Notes under the pieces: model-generated
Seen by the model: only the letters and a program-made list of their open reading frames with translations
Told to the model about the DNA's origin: nothing
Databases searched by the model: none
In this document: one piece after another, positions 15,379 to 24,770 of the stretch
Position numbering within the stretch: the stretch's first letter is position 1
Layout of the letters: each line of letters starts with the position of its first letter
Position numbers and translations under genes: made by a program
NCBI GenBank assembly: GCA_017546585.1
Contig: JAFYWC010000082.1
Coordinates: 1-43,498, forward strand
From: Bacteroidales bacterium
Lineage (GTDB): Bacteria > Bacteroidota > Bacteroidia > Bacteroidales > UBA932
Direction: 5' to 3'
DNA: 43,498 bases

Positions 15379-16725
15379 TTAATACCCTCCGCCGAGTGCC
15401 TGATAGAGGTTTACAAGGCTCTGGAACTCGTCAAATCTGTCGGAAGCCTCCGTAAGTTCGGCCTGAAGAAGGTTCTTCTGGGCAGTGAGGACCTCGAGAT
15501 ATTCCGCGTTTCCGTGCTTCATAAGCAACTGAGTGTTCCATACTGCAGCCTGAAGATTCAGAATCTGCTTCTTGCCGAGTTCCACACGCTTCTTCGCTGT
15601 TTGCCAAAGAGTAAGAGCATTGTTCACCTCCACTCCGGCATCGAGAAGGCTCTGGCGGAAACGGTAGCCTGCCTGCTCAAGCTGCGCCTGCGCAGTCTGG
15701 AGGCGGGCCTTGTTGACGCCACGGCCGAAGACCGGCTGTGTGAGACCGGCGATCAGATTGGCGATTATGCTGCCCGGATCCACAGATATGGTTCCGTTGC
15801 CGGTCGTCCATCCCAATGCTCCGCTCAAAGTCAGGTTAGGATAGAACGATGCACGTGCTGAGTTGACGTTGTAGAATGCCTGTGCGAGGGCGAGCTCCGC
15901 CTGGCGCACGTCAGGGCGGCGGCTGAGGAGCTCGGCTGGTACGCCTGCAGAAAGGGTCTCCGGGAGTTCCTGGTCATTGAGCGTGCTTCGCTCGATCGAC
16001 ATAGGAACGATACCCAGAAGGGCGCAGAGAGAATTCTCGACAGCAAGGACCTCCTTCTCGAGAGTCAGGATGCTTGCCTCCACGCTGAGCTTGTTGGCCT
16101 TTGCCTGGAGTACGGCAGCCTCGTTAGTCTTGCCTGCACGCTTGAGAGCCTCGAGAGTCCTGATGCTCTCGTCCCAGGTCTTCATTGTTCTTGTGCTGAT
16201 GGCGAGCTTCTCGTCAAGCATCAGCAGAGTATAGTAACTGTTGGCGATTGTGGCCACGAGCTGTGTCTGGACAGCCTGCCTGTATGCTTCGCTCTGCTCG
16301 AGTGCGGCCTGTGCCTTCCTCTTTGCATTGCGCTGACCTCCGAAGATGTCTGCCTGCCAGCTTGCTCCGACGCTTGCTGAGAACTGCCCCGGCAGTCCTC
16401 CCTGCACAGTGAAGTCCGCTCCGGGAAGGAGTGCCCAGCGTGCCGCGAGCAGCGCCGCTTCAGCCTCCTGCACCTTGAGTCGTGCTATGTGAAGGTCGGT
16501 GTTGTAGTCAAGGCCTGTCTGAATCCACTCCTGAAGGAGAGGGTCAGTGAATATGCGGTCCCACGAAGTTGTCGCTGTCGAAACCGCGTTCGTAGGGACT
16601 GACATTCTTCTGTAGAGACTGTCCACGAAGAACATCTCCTCTCTCTCGTACTTCTTGTAGATGCCGCAGCTGCTGAGAGACAGGACCGCTATGATGACTG
16701 ATAATATCTTATATGTATTCTTCAT
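15379..16725 (-). CDS. RND efflux outer-membrane factor (NodT/OprM-type lipoprotein)
   Basis: The 448-residue product is a TolC-like channel with an N-terminal lipoprotein signal (VLSLSSC, Cys20), as in OprM. Family landmarks include the WDRIFTDPLLQEWIQTGLDYN region, repeated Ala-rich coiled-coil helices (LKVQEAEAALLAARWALLPG and its duplicate), LLSRRPDVRQAELALAQAFYNV and PNLTLSGALGW. Two internal repeats of about 200 residues are typical. It is the third gene of the efflux operon, three bases after the pump gene, and would extend the pump across the outer membrane. Confidence 0.93.
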   Translation of the reverse strand: MKNTYKILSVIIAVLSLSSCGIYKKYEREEMFFVDSLYRRMSVPTNAVSTATTSWDRIFTDPLLQEWIQTGLDYNTDLHIARLKVQEAEAALLAARWALLPGADFTVQGGLPGQFSASVGASWQADIFGGQRNAKRKAQAALEQSEAYRQAVQTQLVATIANSYYTLLMLDEKLAISTRTMKTWDESIRTLEALKRAGKTNEAAVLQAKANKLSVEASILTLEKEVLAVENSLCALLGIVPMSIERSTLNDQELPETLSAGVPAELLSRRPDVRQAELALAQAFYNVNSARASFYPNLTLSGALGWTTGNGTISVDPGSIIANLIAGLTQPVFGRGVNKARLQTAQAQLEQAGYRFRQSLLDAGVEVNNALTLWQTAKKRVELGKKQILNLQAAVWNTQLLMKHGNAEYLEVLTAQKNLLQAELTEASDRFDEFQSLVNLYQALGGGY

Positions 16726-16728
16726 ATT

Positions 16729-19700
16729 CTACTCCTTTATGCGTTTAGGCATTACCTTCTCCTCTATATACTGGAACACAATGAAAAGTGCCGGCACCAC
16801 GATGATGAGGGCGATGGTACCGATGAGCATACCTCCGACTGTGCCCACACCGATGGAGATGTTTCCGTTCGCACCTACGCCGGTGGCGAACATAAGCGGA
16901 AGCATACCGAAGATCATAGTGAGTGACGTCATAAGGATAGGTCTCAGACGGGCCTTTGCCGCCGCCATTGCTGCCATTGTGATCGACATTCCCTCGGCGC
17001 GCTTCTGTGACGCATACTCCGTGAGGAGAATCGCTGTCTTTGCAAGGAGACCGATGAGCATCAGGAGACCGATCTGGAGATAGATGTTGTTCTCAAGACC
17101 GAACATCCTTGCGAAAAGGAAACTTCCTGCAAGTCCGAACGGAACAGAAAGGATGATAACGATCGGAATGAAGATGCTTTCGTAGAGAGCACACAATATA
17201 AGGAAGATGAACACCACGCAGATTCCGAAGATCATTGCAACCGAGTTGCCTGTCTCCGCCTCCTCGCGTGACATACCTCCGAACTCATAGCCGTATCCGG
17301 CAGGGAGCACCTCGGCAGCCACTTCGCGCACAGCCTTGATAGCCTGTCCCGAGCTGTAGCCGTCAGCCGCCTGTCCGTTCACCGAAATCGCAGTGAAGAG
17401 GTTGAAGCGGGAAATCGACTGAGGACCGTAGATCCTGGTAAGCTTCAGATACTGGTTGATAGGCGACATCTCGCCCTGCGAGTTGCGCACGAACATATTC
17501 TGAAGCGACTCTGTGTCAAGACGGAACTCAGGGGCGGCCTGGTACATAACTCGGTAGAGTTTAGAGAAGCGGTTCATATTCGATGAGTAGCTTCCTCCGA
17601 CGTAGCCTGACAGTACGCTGAGCACGTCACTTGGAGATATTCCGTTTCTCTTGCATTGAACGGCGTCCACTTCCACGAGATACATAGGGAACTTGGTGTC
17701 GAAAGATGTCTTTGCACGTGTTACCTCAGGTCTCTTGTTCAGTTCGATGATGAAGTCGTCTGTGATCTTCTGGAGATCCTCAAGCTTGCCTCCCTTCTGA
17801 TCCTGAATGTATACCTCGAATCCGTTGCTTGATCCGTATCCCGGAATCATACCTCGGGTGTAGATCATAATGTCTGCGGATGTGATGTCGGCGGTACGCG
17901 CATACATCTCCTCGATGATCGAGTCGATGTCGTCGCCCTTGCCTTCACGCTCAGCCCAGTCCTTGAGACGGAACACGAAGTTACCGGTAGAAGAACCCTG
18001 GCCGAACATCATACCCCAACCTGTGGTTCTCGAATATGCCTCGACCTGCGGGATGGTGCTCATTCTGCGGTCGATTTCTGCCATAACCTTCTCAGTCTCA
18101 GCAATATTGGTTCCTGGAGGAGTGCGGAGGTCCATATTGATGGTACCCATATCCTCCTTAGGAACGAGACCTGTCTTGGTGGTGTTCATCAGGTACACAA
18201 GGCCGCCGCAGGCAACCACCAGAAGGATGACTGTCAGCCACTTGCGCTTGAACATAAACATCACGAGATGTTTGTACTTCCTTACCACTGCTCCAAATGC
18301 AGTGTCGAACGCCTTGTGGAAACGGCTCGAGAAACTTGCCTTCTGGCCAGGGATCACCTCCTCGTGAGGAGTCATAATGAGGGCGCAGAGGGCAGGGGAG
18401 AGGGTGAGCGAGTTCACGAGCGAAATACCCACGGCCACTGCCATCGTCAGACCGAACTGCGTGTAGAATGTACCTGTGGTTCCTCCCATAAAGCTCACTG
18501 GGATGAACACTGCCATAAACACGAATGTAGTAGCGACAAGGGCGGTCGAAATGCCTCCCATCGCGTCCACAGACGCCTTATATGCTGACTTGTATCCTTC
18601 GTCAAACTTCGCCTGCACTGCCTCCACGACCACGATGGAGTCATCCACCACTGTACCGATGACCAGCACGAGAGCGAAGAGTGTGATCATATTGAGACTG
18701 AATCCTGCCACATACAGGAAGGCGAAAGTTCCCACGAGAGATACGATGATCGAAATCGTAGGGATTACTGTCGAGCGGAGACTCTGGAGGAAGATGAACA
18801 CCACGAGGATCACGAGGAGAATCGCCTCGAAGAGAGTCTTGATGACGTTCCTGATGGATGCGTCAAGGAAGTCCTTGGTACTCATAAGGTCCACGATCTC
18901 CAGACCCTTAGGAAGGTCGGCGCGGATCCTTTCCACCTCGGCGTCCACTGCCTCGATGATCTCGTTGGCATTGGATCCTGATGTCTGTGAGATGTTGATA
19001 GTAGTACCTGGGTGTCCGTTCACCAGACCCACATAGTCGTATGTTCTTTCACCGAGCTCGATTGTGGCCACATCCTTGAGCCTGAGCACGTTACCGTTGG
19101 CCTCAGCGCGGATGACCATATTCTCGTAGTCGGTCACGTTCTCGTAGCGTCCGCGATACTTCAGTACATATCTGAAAGTGTTCTCTGACTCTGCTCCGAG
19201 GGTACCTGTAGGAGCCTCGAGGTTCTGCTCCGAAAGCACTGTCGAGATGTCCGAAGGCATAAGGCTGTACTTGGCCATCTTGCCGGGATCCAACCAGATT
19301 CGGAGAGAGTAGTCACCGCCTCGCACGTCCACCTCGCCGACTCCGGCAATACGTGAAAGTCTTGGTTCGATGTTGATTTTCAGATAGTTGGTGATGAACT
19401 TCCTGTCGAATGAATTGTCCGGACTATATACGGCCAATGTCTTGATGCGGCTGGTCTGGCGCTTGCGCACAGTCACTCCGCTTCGGGTCACCTCGGCCGG
19501 GAGAAGGCTCTGTGCAGACGCGATGCGGTTCTGTACGTTCACCATCGCCATATCTCCGTCTGTACCCTGTCTGAAGTAGATCTGGATACTTGCAGAACCG
19601 GAGTTGGTGGCCGATGACACCATATACATCATATCTTCAACACCGTTGATAGCTTCCTCGAGCGGCACAAGCACACTCTTCTGGACGGTCTCCGCGTTCG

Positions 19701-19857
19701 CTCCCGCATATGCCGCGGAAACGCTCACTGTCGGAGGCGCGATCTCCGGGAACTGCTCAACAGGCAGCTGCACCAGTCCGATGAAGCCCACGAGAAGGAT
19801 CATCACCGAAATGACACCCGCGAATATCGGGCGGTCAATGAAAGTCTTTACGTTCAT
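16729..19857 (-). CDS. RND multidrug efflux pump, inner-membrane subunit (AcrB/HAE1 type)
   Basis: The 1042-residue protein has the size and order of AcrB-type transporters: an N-terminal helix (FIDRPIFAGVISVMILLVG), a porter domain with VQNRIASAQSLLPAEV, the TM4 proton-relay pair in GTVVDDSIVVVEAVQ, a second TM-porter half and the closing ALIIVVPALFIVFQYIEEK. Proton-driven export of drugs, bile salts or detergents is the family role; the substrate cannot be read from sequence. Its ATG overlaps the stop codon of the membrane fusion protein (TAATG), showing tight coupling. Confidence 0.95.
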   Translation of the reverse strand: MNVKTFIDRPIFAGVISVMILLVGFIGLVQLPVEQFPEIAPPTVSVSAAYAGANAETVQKSVLVPLEEAINGVEDMMYMVSSATNSGSASIQIYFRQGTDGDMAMVNVQNRIASAQSLLPAEVTRSGVTVRKRQTSRIKTLAVYSPDNSFDRKFITNYLKINIEPRLSRIAGVGEVDVRGGDYSLRIWLDPGKMAKYSLMPSDISTVLSEQNLEAPTGTLGAESENTFRYVLKYRGRYENVTDYENMVIRAEANGNVLRLKDVATIELGERTYDYVGLVNGHPGTTINISQTSGSNANEIIEAVDAEVERIRADLPKGLEIVDLMSTKDFLDASIRNVIKTLFEAILLVILVVFIFLQSLRSTVIPTISIIVSLVGTFAFLYVAGFSLNMITLFALVLVIGTVVDDSIVVVEAVQAKFDEGYKSAYKASVDAMGGISTALVATTFVFMAVFIPVSFMGGTTGTFYTQFGLTMAVAVGISLVNSLTLSPALCALIMTPHEEVIPGQKASFSSRFHKAFDTAFGAVVRKYKHLVMFMFKRKWLTVILLVVACGGLVYLMNTTKTGLVPKEDMGTINMDLRTPPGTNIAETEKVMAEIDRRMSTIPQVEAYSRTTGWGMMFGQGSSTGNFVFRLKDWAEREGKGDDIDSIIEEMYARTADITSADIMIYTRGMIPGYGSSNGFEVYIQDQKGGKLEDLQKITDDFIIELNKRPEVTRAKTSFDTKFPMYLVEVDAVQCKRNGISPSDVLSVLSGYVGGSYSSNMNRFSKLYRVMYQAAPEFRLDTESLQNMFVRNSQGEMSPINQYLKLTRIYGPQSISRFNLFTAISVNGQAADGYSSGQAIKAVREVAAEVLPAGYGYEFGGMSREEAETGNSVAMIFGICVVFIFLILCALYESIFIPIVIILSVPFGLAGSFLFARMFGLENNIYLQIGLLMLIGLLAKTAILLTEYASQKRAEGMSITMAAMAAAKARLRPILMTSLTMIFGMLPLMFATGVGANGNISIGVGTVGGMLIGTIALIIVVPALFIVFQYIEEKVMPKRIKE

Positions 19858-21002
19858 TATTCCTGTTCCTCCTCTTCGTTCTGTTCTTTCAGAAGATCGT
19901 TCTTGCTCTTGATTGCTGTACCCTCCTTGATGAGGCCGGCTCCCTCGGCAACGATGATGTCGCCTACCTCGAGGCCGTCAGTGACGATATACTCCACTCC
20001 GTTGTTCTGTGACGCGATGCGGATCTCTGTAGAAGATGCCTTTCCGTCGATGACCTTGTAGACGAATACGCGGTCCTGGAGTTCGTATGTAGCGGATTGC
20101 GGGATGATGATGCAGTCGTGGAGGGTTGTAGGGATGATGATGGTACCGCTGCCGCCGTTGCGGAGAAGGTGGTTCCTGTTGGTGAACACGGCTCTGATGC
20201 TGACAGAACCTGTGCTCTCGCTGATGGTACCGCTGATCGCATTGATCTTTCCGGTGTGCTCGTATTTCTGGCCGTTGCTCATAATGAGCTCTACCTCAGG
20301 CATCTGGCGGATCGCATTGTTCAGCGAACCGTATTCCTGCACCATATCGAGCATCTGGTTTTCGGCCATCGAGAAATATGCATATACGTGGCTGTCGTCA
20401 GACACGGTCACGAGCGGCTGTGTGATGTTGCTGCTTACAAGCGCTCCCACACGGTACGGAATCATCGATGCCACTCCGTTCACCGGAGAACGCACCTCTG
20501 TGTACGAAAGGTTGTTGCTTGCGTTCACCTCCTCGGCCTTGCAGAGAGCCAGACGTGCCTCTGCCTCGGTCAGGTCGTTCTGAGCGGTCATAAGGTCAAA
20601 CTCCGACACTACGTCCTGCGCATAGAGGTCCTTGTTGCTGGCAAGGATGAGCTTCGCTGTAGAGAGGGCGGCCTCTGCGCTCTTCACATTTGCGACAGCG
20701 ATTTCGTATGCCGCCTTGTATGGGGTCTGGTCGATGACGAAAAGCACCTGTCCCTTGGTCACGTTCTCACCCTCTTCGATGAGGATGTCAGTGATCATTC
20801 CGCTCACCTGAGGGCGGATTTCGACGGTCTGTACACCGCTGATGGCAGCCGAATAACCGGTGGTCAGTGTTCGTTCTCCGAGTGTGACCTCCATAGTCTC
20901 GTAATAGTTCTCTTTCTGTGTCTTTGTTTCCTGAACCTGCCTGCAGGATGTGAGTGCGATTGCGCTGATGGCCAGAATAGCCGGAATTGTCCTTAAGGTC
21001 AT
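19857..21002 (-). CDS. RND efflux membrane fusion protein (AcrA type)
   Basis: The start is placed at ATG 21000-21002, giving MTLRTIPAILAISAIALTSC, a good lipoprotein signal; the longer frame adds 13 poor residues and overlaps the leader. The 381-residue product has the lipoyl-like half motifs QTVEIRPQVSGMITDILIEEGENVTKGQVLFVID and VRSPVNGVASMIPYRVGALVS-type segments around a coiled-coil hairpin, then beta-barrel and membrane-proximal domains. It bridges the pump and the outer-membrane channel. First gene of the operon; promoter box at 21028-21035. Confidence 0.94.
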   Translation of the reverse strand: MTLRTIPAILAISAIALTSCRQVQETKTQKENYYETMEVTLGERTLTTGYSAAISGVQTVEIRPQVSGMITDILIEEGENVTKGQVLFVIDQTPYKAAYEIAVANVKSAEAALSTAKLILASNKDLYAQDVVSEFDLMTAQNDLTEAEARLALCKAEEVNASNNLSYTEVRSPVNGVASMIPYRVGALVSSNITQPLVTVSDDSHVYAYFSMAENQMLDMVQEYGSLNNAIRQMPEVELIMSNGQKYEHTGKINAISGTISESTGSVSIRAVFTNRNHLLRNGGSGTIIIPTTLHDCIIIPQSATYELQDRVFVYKVIDGKASSTEIRIASQNNGVEYIVTDGLEVGDIIVAEGAGLIKEGTAIKSKNDLLKEQNEEEEQE

Positions 21003-21027
21003 ATCGTTTTTTACTTTATTTATCCGG

Positions 21028-21057
21028 CAAAGATACTTCATATTTTTATTACTTTTG
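21028..21057. promoter_or_regulatory. Divergent promoters between the efflux operon and the 196-residue gene
   Basis: On the minus strand TATCTTTG (21028-21035) matches the -7 consensus for the efflux operon. On the plus strand TACTTTTG (21050-21057) does the same for the gene at 21072, leaving a leader of only about 8 bases. The two -7 boxes are 14 bases apart, so each promoter's -33 region overlaps the other's -7 region. No separate operator is recognisable. Confidence 0.55.
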
Positions 21058-21071
21058 TAAAAATTTTTGGT

Positions 21072-21662
21072 ATGATGGACGATATGATAGCACTATGTGC
21101 TAATGATATACAGGCGGCGTCAGCTGCCGGAAAGATAAGCCTTGAGGCTCAACTCAGGGCGTATGATCTTCTGGAAGAACTTCTGGCGACTCCGGACGGT
21201 CTGGAAAATGTGGCTGCGGATGATGCTTCAGCCGCTTTCCGCAAAGCTTATGAAGCGGCTGCGGAGAGGCTGCCGGAACTGTTTGACGAGGCTGCACTCA
21301 AGGCTGAAATGCAGGCTGCATTGAAACCCCTCAAGGAGGCTATGAACGAGACCCGTTTCGAGGCGGCAGCCGCTGCCAGTCTCCACGAATTCGCCAAGGC
21401 GACATTCGAGACCTGGCAGACCGCGGGCATATTCGCCCGCCGCAGGGCGCTCCGTGACCTCCGCGACCGCGCCGGCTTCCGCCTGGAGAGTCATCGCATC
21501 GGCAACTATGTGGCCAAGACATACGACCTTATGAACGAGGCCCAGTCGCGTTTCGCAAAGGCTCAGCAGAAGGTCTTTGCCGCAGATATGACATACAAAT
21601 GCAAGGCGGAAGCCTACACCGGCATCCATAATGTTCTGTTTGGCAGAAAAAGTCAGGAATAA
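21072..21662 (+). CDS. Alanine-rich helical protein of unknown function
   Basis: The 196-residue product is almost entirely predicted helix, rich in Ala, Glu, Leu and Arg, with heptad-like stretches (AAERLPELFDEAALKAEMQA; ARRRALRDLRDRAGFRLE). There is no signal peptide, membrane segment or recognisable domain, so it is probably cytoplasmic. Codon use is similar to the chromosomal neighbours. It starts divergently from the efflux operon and is followed by a hairpin at 21700-21723 and the outer-membrane barrel gene. No function is proposed; location beside an efflux operon is the only hint. Confidence 0.7.
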   Translation: MMDDMIALCANDIQAASAAGKISLEAQLRAYDLLEELLATPDGLENVAADDASAAFRKAYEAAAERLPELFDEAALKAEMQAALKPLKEAMNETRFEAAAAASLHEFAKATFETWQTAGIFARRRALRDLRDRAGFRLESHRIGNYVAKTYDLMNEAQSRFAKAQQKVFAADMTYKCKAEAYTGIHNVLFGRKSQE

Positions 21663-21699
21663 GTTTAAACTTTTGCCTGCTTTCATTGTCACATATTAC

Positions 21700-21723
21700 C
21701 GGAAAGCCGAAGGGCCTTCCGGA
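21700..21723 (+). terminator. Short GC-rich hairpin, weak terminator candidate
   Basis: CCGGAA pairs with TTCCGG, with one mismatch and then GCC/GGC around a GAAG loop. No T-run follows, so it may equally be a leader structure of the next gene. Confidence 0.3.
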
Positions 21724-21747
21724 CTTCAAATTGTATAATACGAATTT

Positions 21748-24700
21748 ATGAACATATCCAATCTCCGTCTCAGGTCCATTGTCTGTACATTGTTCCTGAT
21801 CTTTGGTTTTTCGGCATTCGCCCAGAACTCTTTTACCGTATCCCTCTGTCTCGTAGACGAAAAGACTGACGACCCTGTAGGCTTCGCTACCGTATCTCTC
21901 ACCCTGAAAGGCGAGAAGGCAGCGGCGAAGTATGCCCTCACCGACAGCGAGGGTGCTGCAACTGTGGCCAAGGTAAAGAAGGGTACATATACCCTCAAGG
22001 CTGAAATGCTTGGCTACAAGCTTCATACTCAGGATATAACAGTCGAGAAGAACCTCGATCTCGGAGCCATAAAGATGAAGGAGGATGCCAAGGTCCTTGA
22101 CGCTGCAAGCGTGTCGGCTGTCGGCAATCCGATCATCGTGAAGAAGGATACCATCGAGTATAATGCGTCTTCATTCAAGACTTCGGACAACGATATGCTC
22201 GAAGACCTCCTGAAGAAGCTCCCTGGAGTGGAAGTGGCGTCTGACGGTACCGTCACAGCTAACGGTGAGACCATCAAGAAGATCACCATCGACGGAAAGA
22301 CATTCTTCCTTGACGACCCTCAGCTTGCGACAAAGAACCTTCCTGCGAACATCGTGGAGAAGGTCAAGGTAGTGGAGAGAAAGTCTGAGCAGGCTCGCTT
22401 TACCGGCATCGATGACGGACAGCAGGAGACCATCATCGACCTTTCGATCTACAAGGGAATGATGAACGGATGGTTCGGAAACGTGACTGCAGGAGGTGGT
22501 CACGATGTTCCTGCAAAGGGATATTATACAGCAGACAAGACATTCTGGAATGACGGCTGGCGTTACCAGGGAGCAGGTATTCTCGGAAACTTCAAGGAAA
22601 AGAGCCAGATCAGCCTCATAGTCAATGCGAACAATACCAACAACCGTGGCTTCAATGACCTCGCCGGTGGAATGATGCAGGGAATGCGCGGCGGCGGTGG
22701 CGGAATGGGCCGCGGAATGAATATGTTCGGAGGCGGAAACGGCATCACAAGCTCTTGGATGGGCGGATTGAACGGTGCCTGGGACCTTCTGGACGGCGAT
22801 ATGGAACTTTCAGGAAACTACCTCTACAACGGTTCTGACAAATACGTTGAGGAGACAAGTTCGAAGGTTACATTTATGGAGAACGGAAGCCGTCTCCTCA
22901 ATGATAATTCAGGTTACAGTACCACAGGTTCTCAGGGACACAGATTCGGTATCAGACTCGACCATAAGTTCAGCGAGGCCATCTCACTCCTCTTCGAGCC
23001 TCAGATCAACTTCGGTACAGGAAACTTCTCAGAGCGTTCTGACTTCTCTACAAGAACGGCAATGGATGATGTGACTTCGTTCACAAACGACGGTTTCAGC
23101 AGCAGCAACGGTGCCAACCAGAACTGGTCGACCAGCGGCCGTCTCCTCTACAGACACCGTCTCGGCAAGGCAGGAAGAACCCTCTCCGCTATGGTGAACT
23201 ACAGCTTCAGCAACAACGAGATGCAGGGCCTTAACCAGTCGCTTACACGTACTGACATCGACGCAAACGGTGAATATGAGTACGAAACTGTAAACCAGAG
23301 ATATGACCAGCTTTCAAAGAGCTCATCAGTAAGCGGCCGTCTCGTCTATACTGAACCTCTCACAGATCACCTCTTCCTTGAGGCGAACTACGAGTATGCG
23401 TGGAATATGAACAGGAGCGGCAAGGATACATTCAACAGCGGCAGCACAGACATCAGCGACAATGCGACTGCTCTCAGCTACAATACTGATGGTGAGGTCT
23501 TCGATCCGACATATTCAAGCTCGATCCTCAACAGATATGCAAACCAGCGTGCAGGCGTAAGCTTCACTTGGCAGAACGATAAACTCAATGCACAGCTCGG
23601 TGCGCAGGTCAATCCTACAAACACCCATAACGAGACCAACGGCGAGTCGTACGACAGCAAGGTCATCAACTGGTCTCCGACAGCAAGAGTAAGATATGCG
23701 CTGGGTGACAACGCCCACCTGATGTTCAACTATGACGGACGTTCGTCACAGCCTTCGACTTCACAGTTGATGCCTGTACCTGACAATACAGACCCTCTCA
23801 ACATCTCGTTGGGTAACCCTTATCTGGAGTCATACTTCACCCATAACATCCGCACTATGTTCAGATTTACCGATATGAAGACTTTCACATCGGTGAATGC
23901 CAACATCAGCGGAAACTACGTTCAGGATGCAATCACCAACGCACAGTGGTATGACAAGGCCGGTACACAGTACTCTATTCCTGTAAACGGCCCTGGAACA
24001 GGCTCTGTGAACGGAAGATTTATGGTAAATTCTCCTATCGGAAAGTCTAACTTCTCTATTATGTCCAACACCAGTGCGCGCTATAACCAGTCGACTTCAT
24101 ATATCGGCAACGGAGCCCTTGATTCGGACAAGTATTATGATTCTGAGAATGCGGAGTTCGACTATGGTCTCTTCAATGCGGACTATCCGAACCTTGGCAA
24201 GGCTGATGCATTCACTACCAACAAGATCCAGACGATGAATATCTCTGAGATGCTCCGCTTGACCTACAGAAACGACTTCGTGGAACTCGTTGCAGGCGGA
24301 CGTACAAATGTGTCAAAGTCTTGGTATACGATGAATTCTGCCAATACCAATGCGACCTGGAACAACAACGTGTCGTTCGAGATGAACTGGACTCTTCCTT
24401 TCGGAATGAACCTCATCAGCGACCTCAACTACAACTGGTACAACGGATACACCACTCAGCAGGATCCTGAGTTCGTTCTCAATGCAGAGATCACTCAGCT
24501 CGTGTTCAACAAGAAGGCGACTATCGCACTTCGTGCATACGACCTCCTCAACCAGGCGAAGAACCTGATGGTGACCGATGCGTCAAACTACCACCAGGAG
24601 GTAAGAAACAATACTCTCGGAAGATACATCATCGTATCGTTCACCTACCGCTTCGGTACATTCAACAACCGCCGCGGTCCTGGTGGAGGAATGCGCGGCG

Positions 24701-24762
24701 GTATGGGTGGCGGCCCTATGGGCGGCGGCAGACCTCCGATGATGGGTCCGCCTATGATGTAA
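21748..24762 (+). CDS. TonB-dependent-receptor-like outer-membrane beta-barrel protein
   Basis: The 1004-residue product has a signal peptide (FLIFGFSAFAQ), a carboxypeptidase-regulatory-like domain (about 28-110: DDPVGFATVSLTL, AEMLGYKLHTQDI), a plug-like region (DMLEDLLKKLPGVEV; TIDGKTFFLDDP) and a long beta-barrel ending in an aromatic strand (YIIVSFTYRFG). It resembles the outer-membrane beta-barrel family of Bacteroidota rather than SusC, since no SusD partner follows. Two Gly/Met-rich low-complexity stretches stand out: one at about 311-330 (GGMMQGMRGGGGGMGRG) and the C-terminal tail after the last strand (GGGMRGGMGGGPMGGG). Substrate unknown. It converges with the radical SAM gene, eight bases apart. 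Confidence 0.85.
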   Translation: MNISNLRLRSIVCTLFLIFGFSAFAQNSFTVSLCLVDEKTDDPVGFATVSLTLKGEKAAAKYALTDSEGAATVAKVKKGTYTLKAEMLGYKLHTQDITVEKNLDLGAIKMKEDAKVLDAASVSAVGNPIIVKKDTIEYNASSFKTSDNDMLEDLLKKLPGVEVASDGTVTANGETIKKITIDGKTFFLDDPQLATKNLPANIVEKVKVVERKSEQARFTGIDDGQQETIIDLSIYKGMMNGWFGNVTAGGGHDVPAKGYYTADKTFWNDGWRYQGAGILGNFKEKSQISLIVNANNTNNRGFNDLAGGMMQGMRGGGGGMGRGMNMFGGGNGITSSWMGGLNGAWDLLDGDMELSGNYLYNGSDKYVEETSSKVTFMENGSRLLNDNSGYSTTGSQGHRFGIRLDHKFSEAISLLFEPQINFGTGNFSERSDFSTRTAMDDVTSFTNDGFSSSNGANQNWSTSGRLLYRHRLGKAGRTLSAMVNYSFSNNEMQGLNQSLTRTDIDANGEYEYETVNQRYDQLSKSSSVSGRLVYTEPLTDHLFLEANYEYAWNMNRSGKDTFNSGSTDISDNATALSYNTDGEVFDPTYSSSILNRYANQRAGVSFTWQNDKLNAQLGAQVNPTNTHNETNGESYDSKVINWSPTARVRYALGDNAHLMFNYDGRSSQPSTSQLMPVPDNTDPLNISLGNPYLESYFTHNIRTMFRFTDMKTFTSVNANISGNYVQDAITNAQWYDKAGTQYSIPVNGPGTGSVNGRFMVNSPIGKSNFSIMSNTSARYNQSTSYIGNGALDSDKYYDSENAEFDYGLFNADYPNLGKADAFTTNKIQTMNISEMLRLTYRNDFVELVAGGRTNVSKSWYTMNSANTNATWNNNVSFEMNWTLPFGMNLISDLNYNWYNGYTTQQDPEFVLNAEITQLVFNKKATIALRAYDLLNQAKNLMVTDASNYHQEVRNNTLGRYIIVSFTYRFGTFNNRRGPGGGMRGGMGGGPMGGGRPPMMGPPMM

Positions 24763-24770
24763 TTGCAAGA

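Noticed and set aside
21748-24762. SusC of a SusCD polysaccharide-utilization locus
   Set aside because: No SusD, glycosidase or matching SusC signature; same for 39284-41755.
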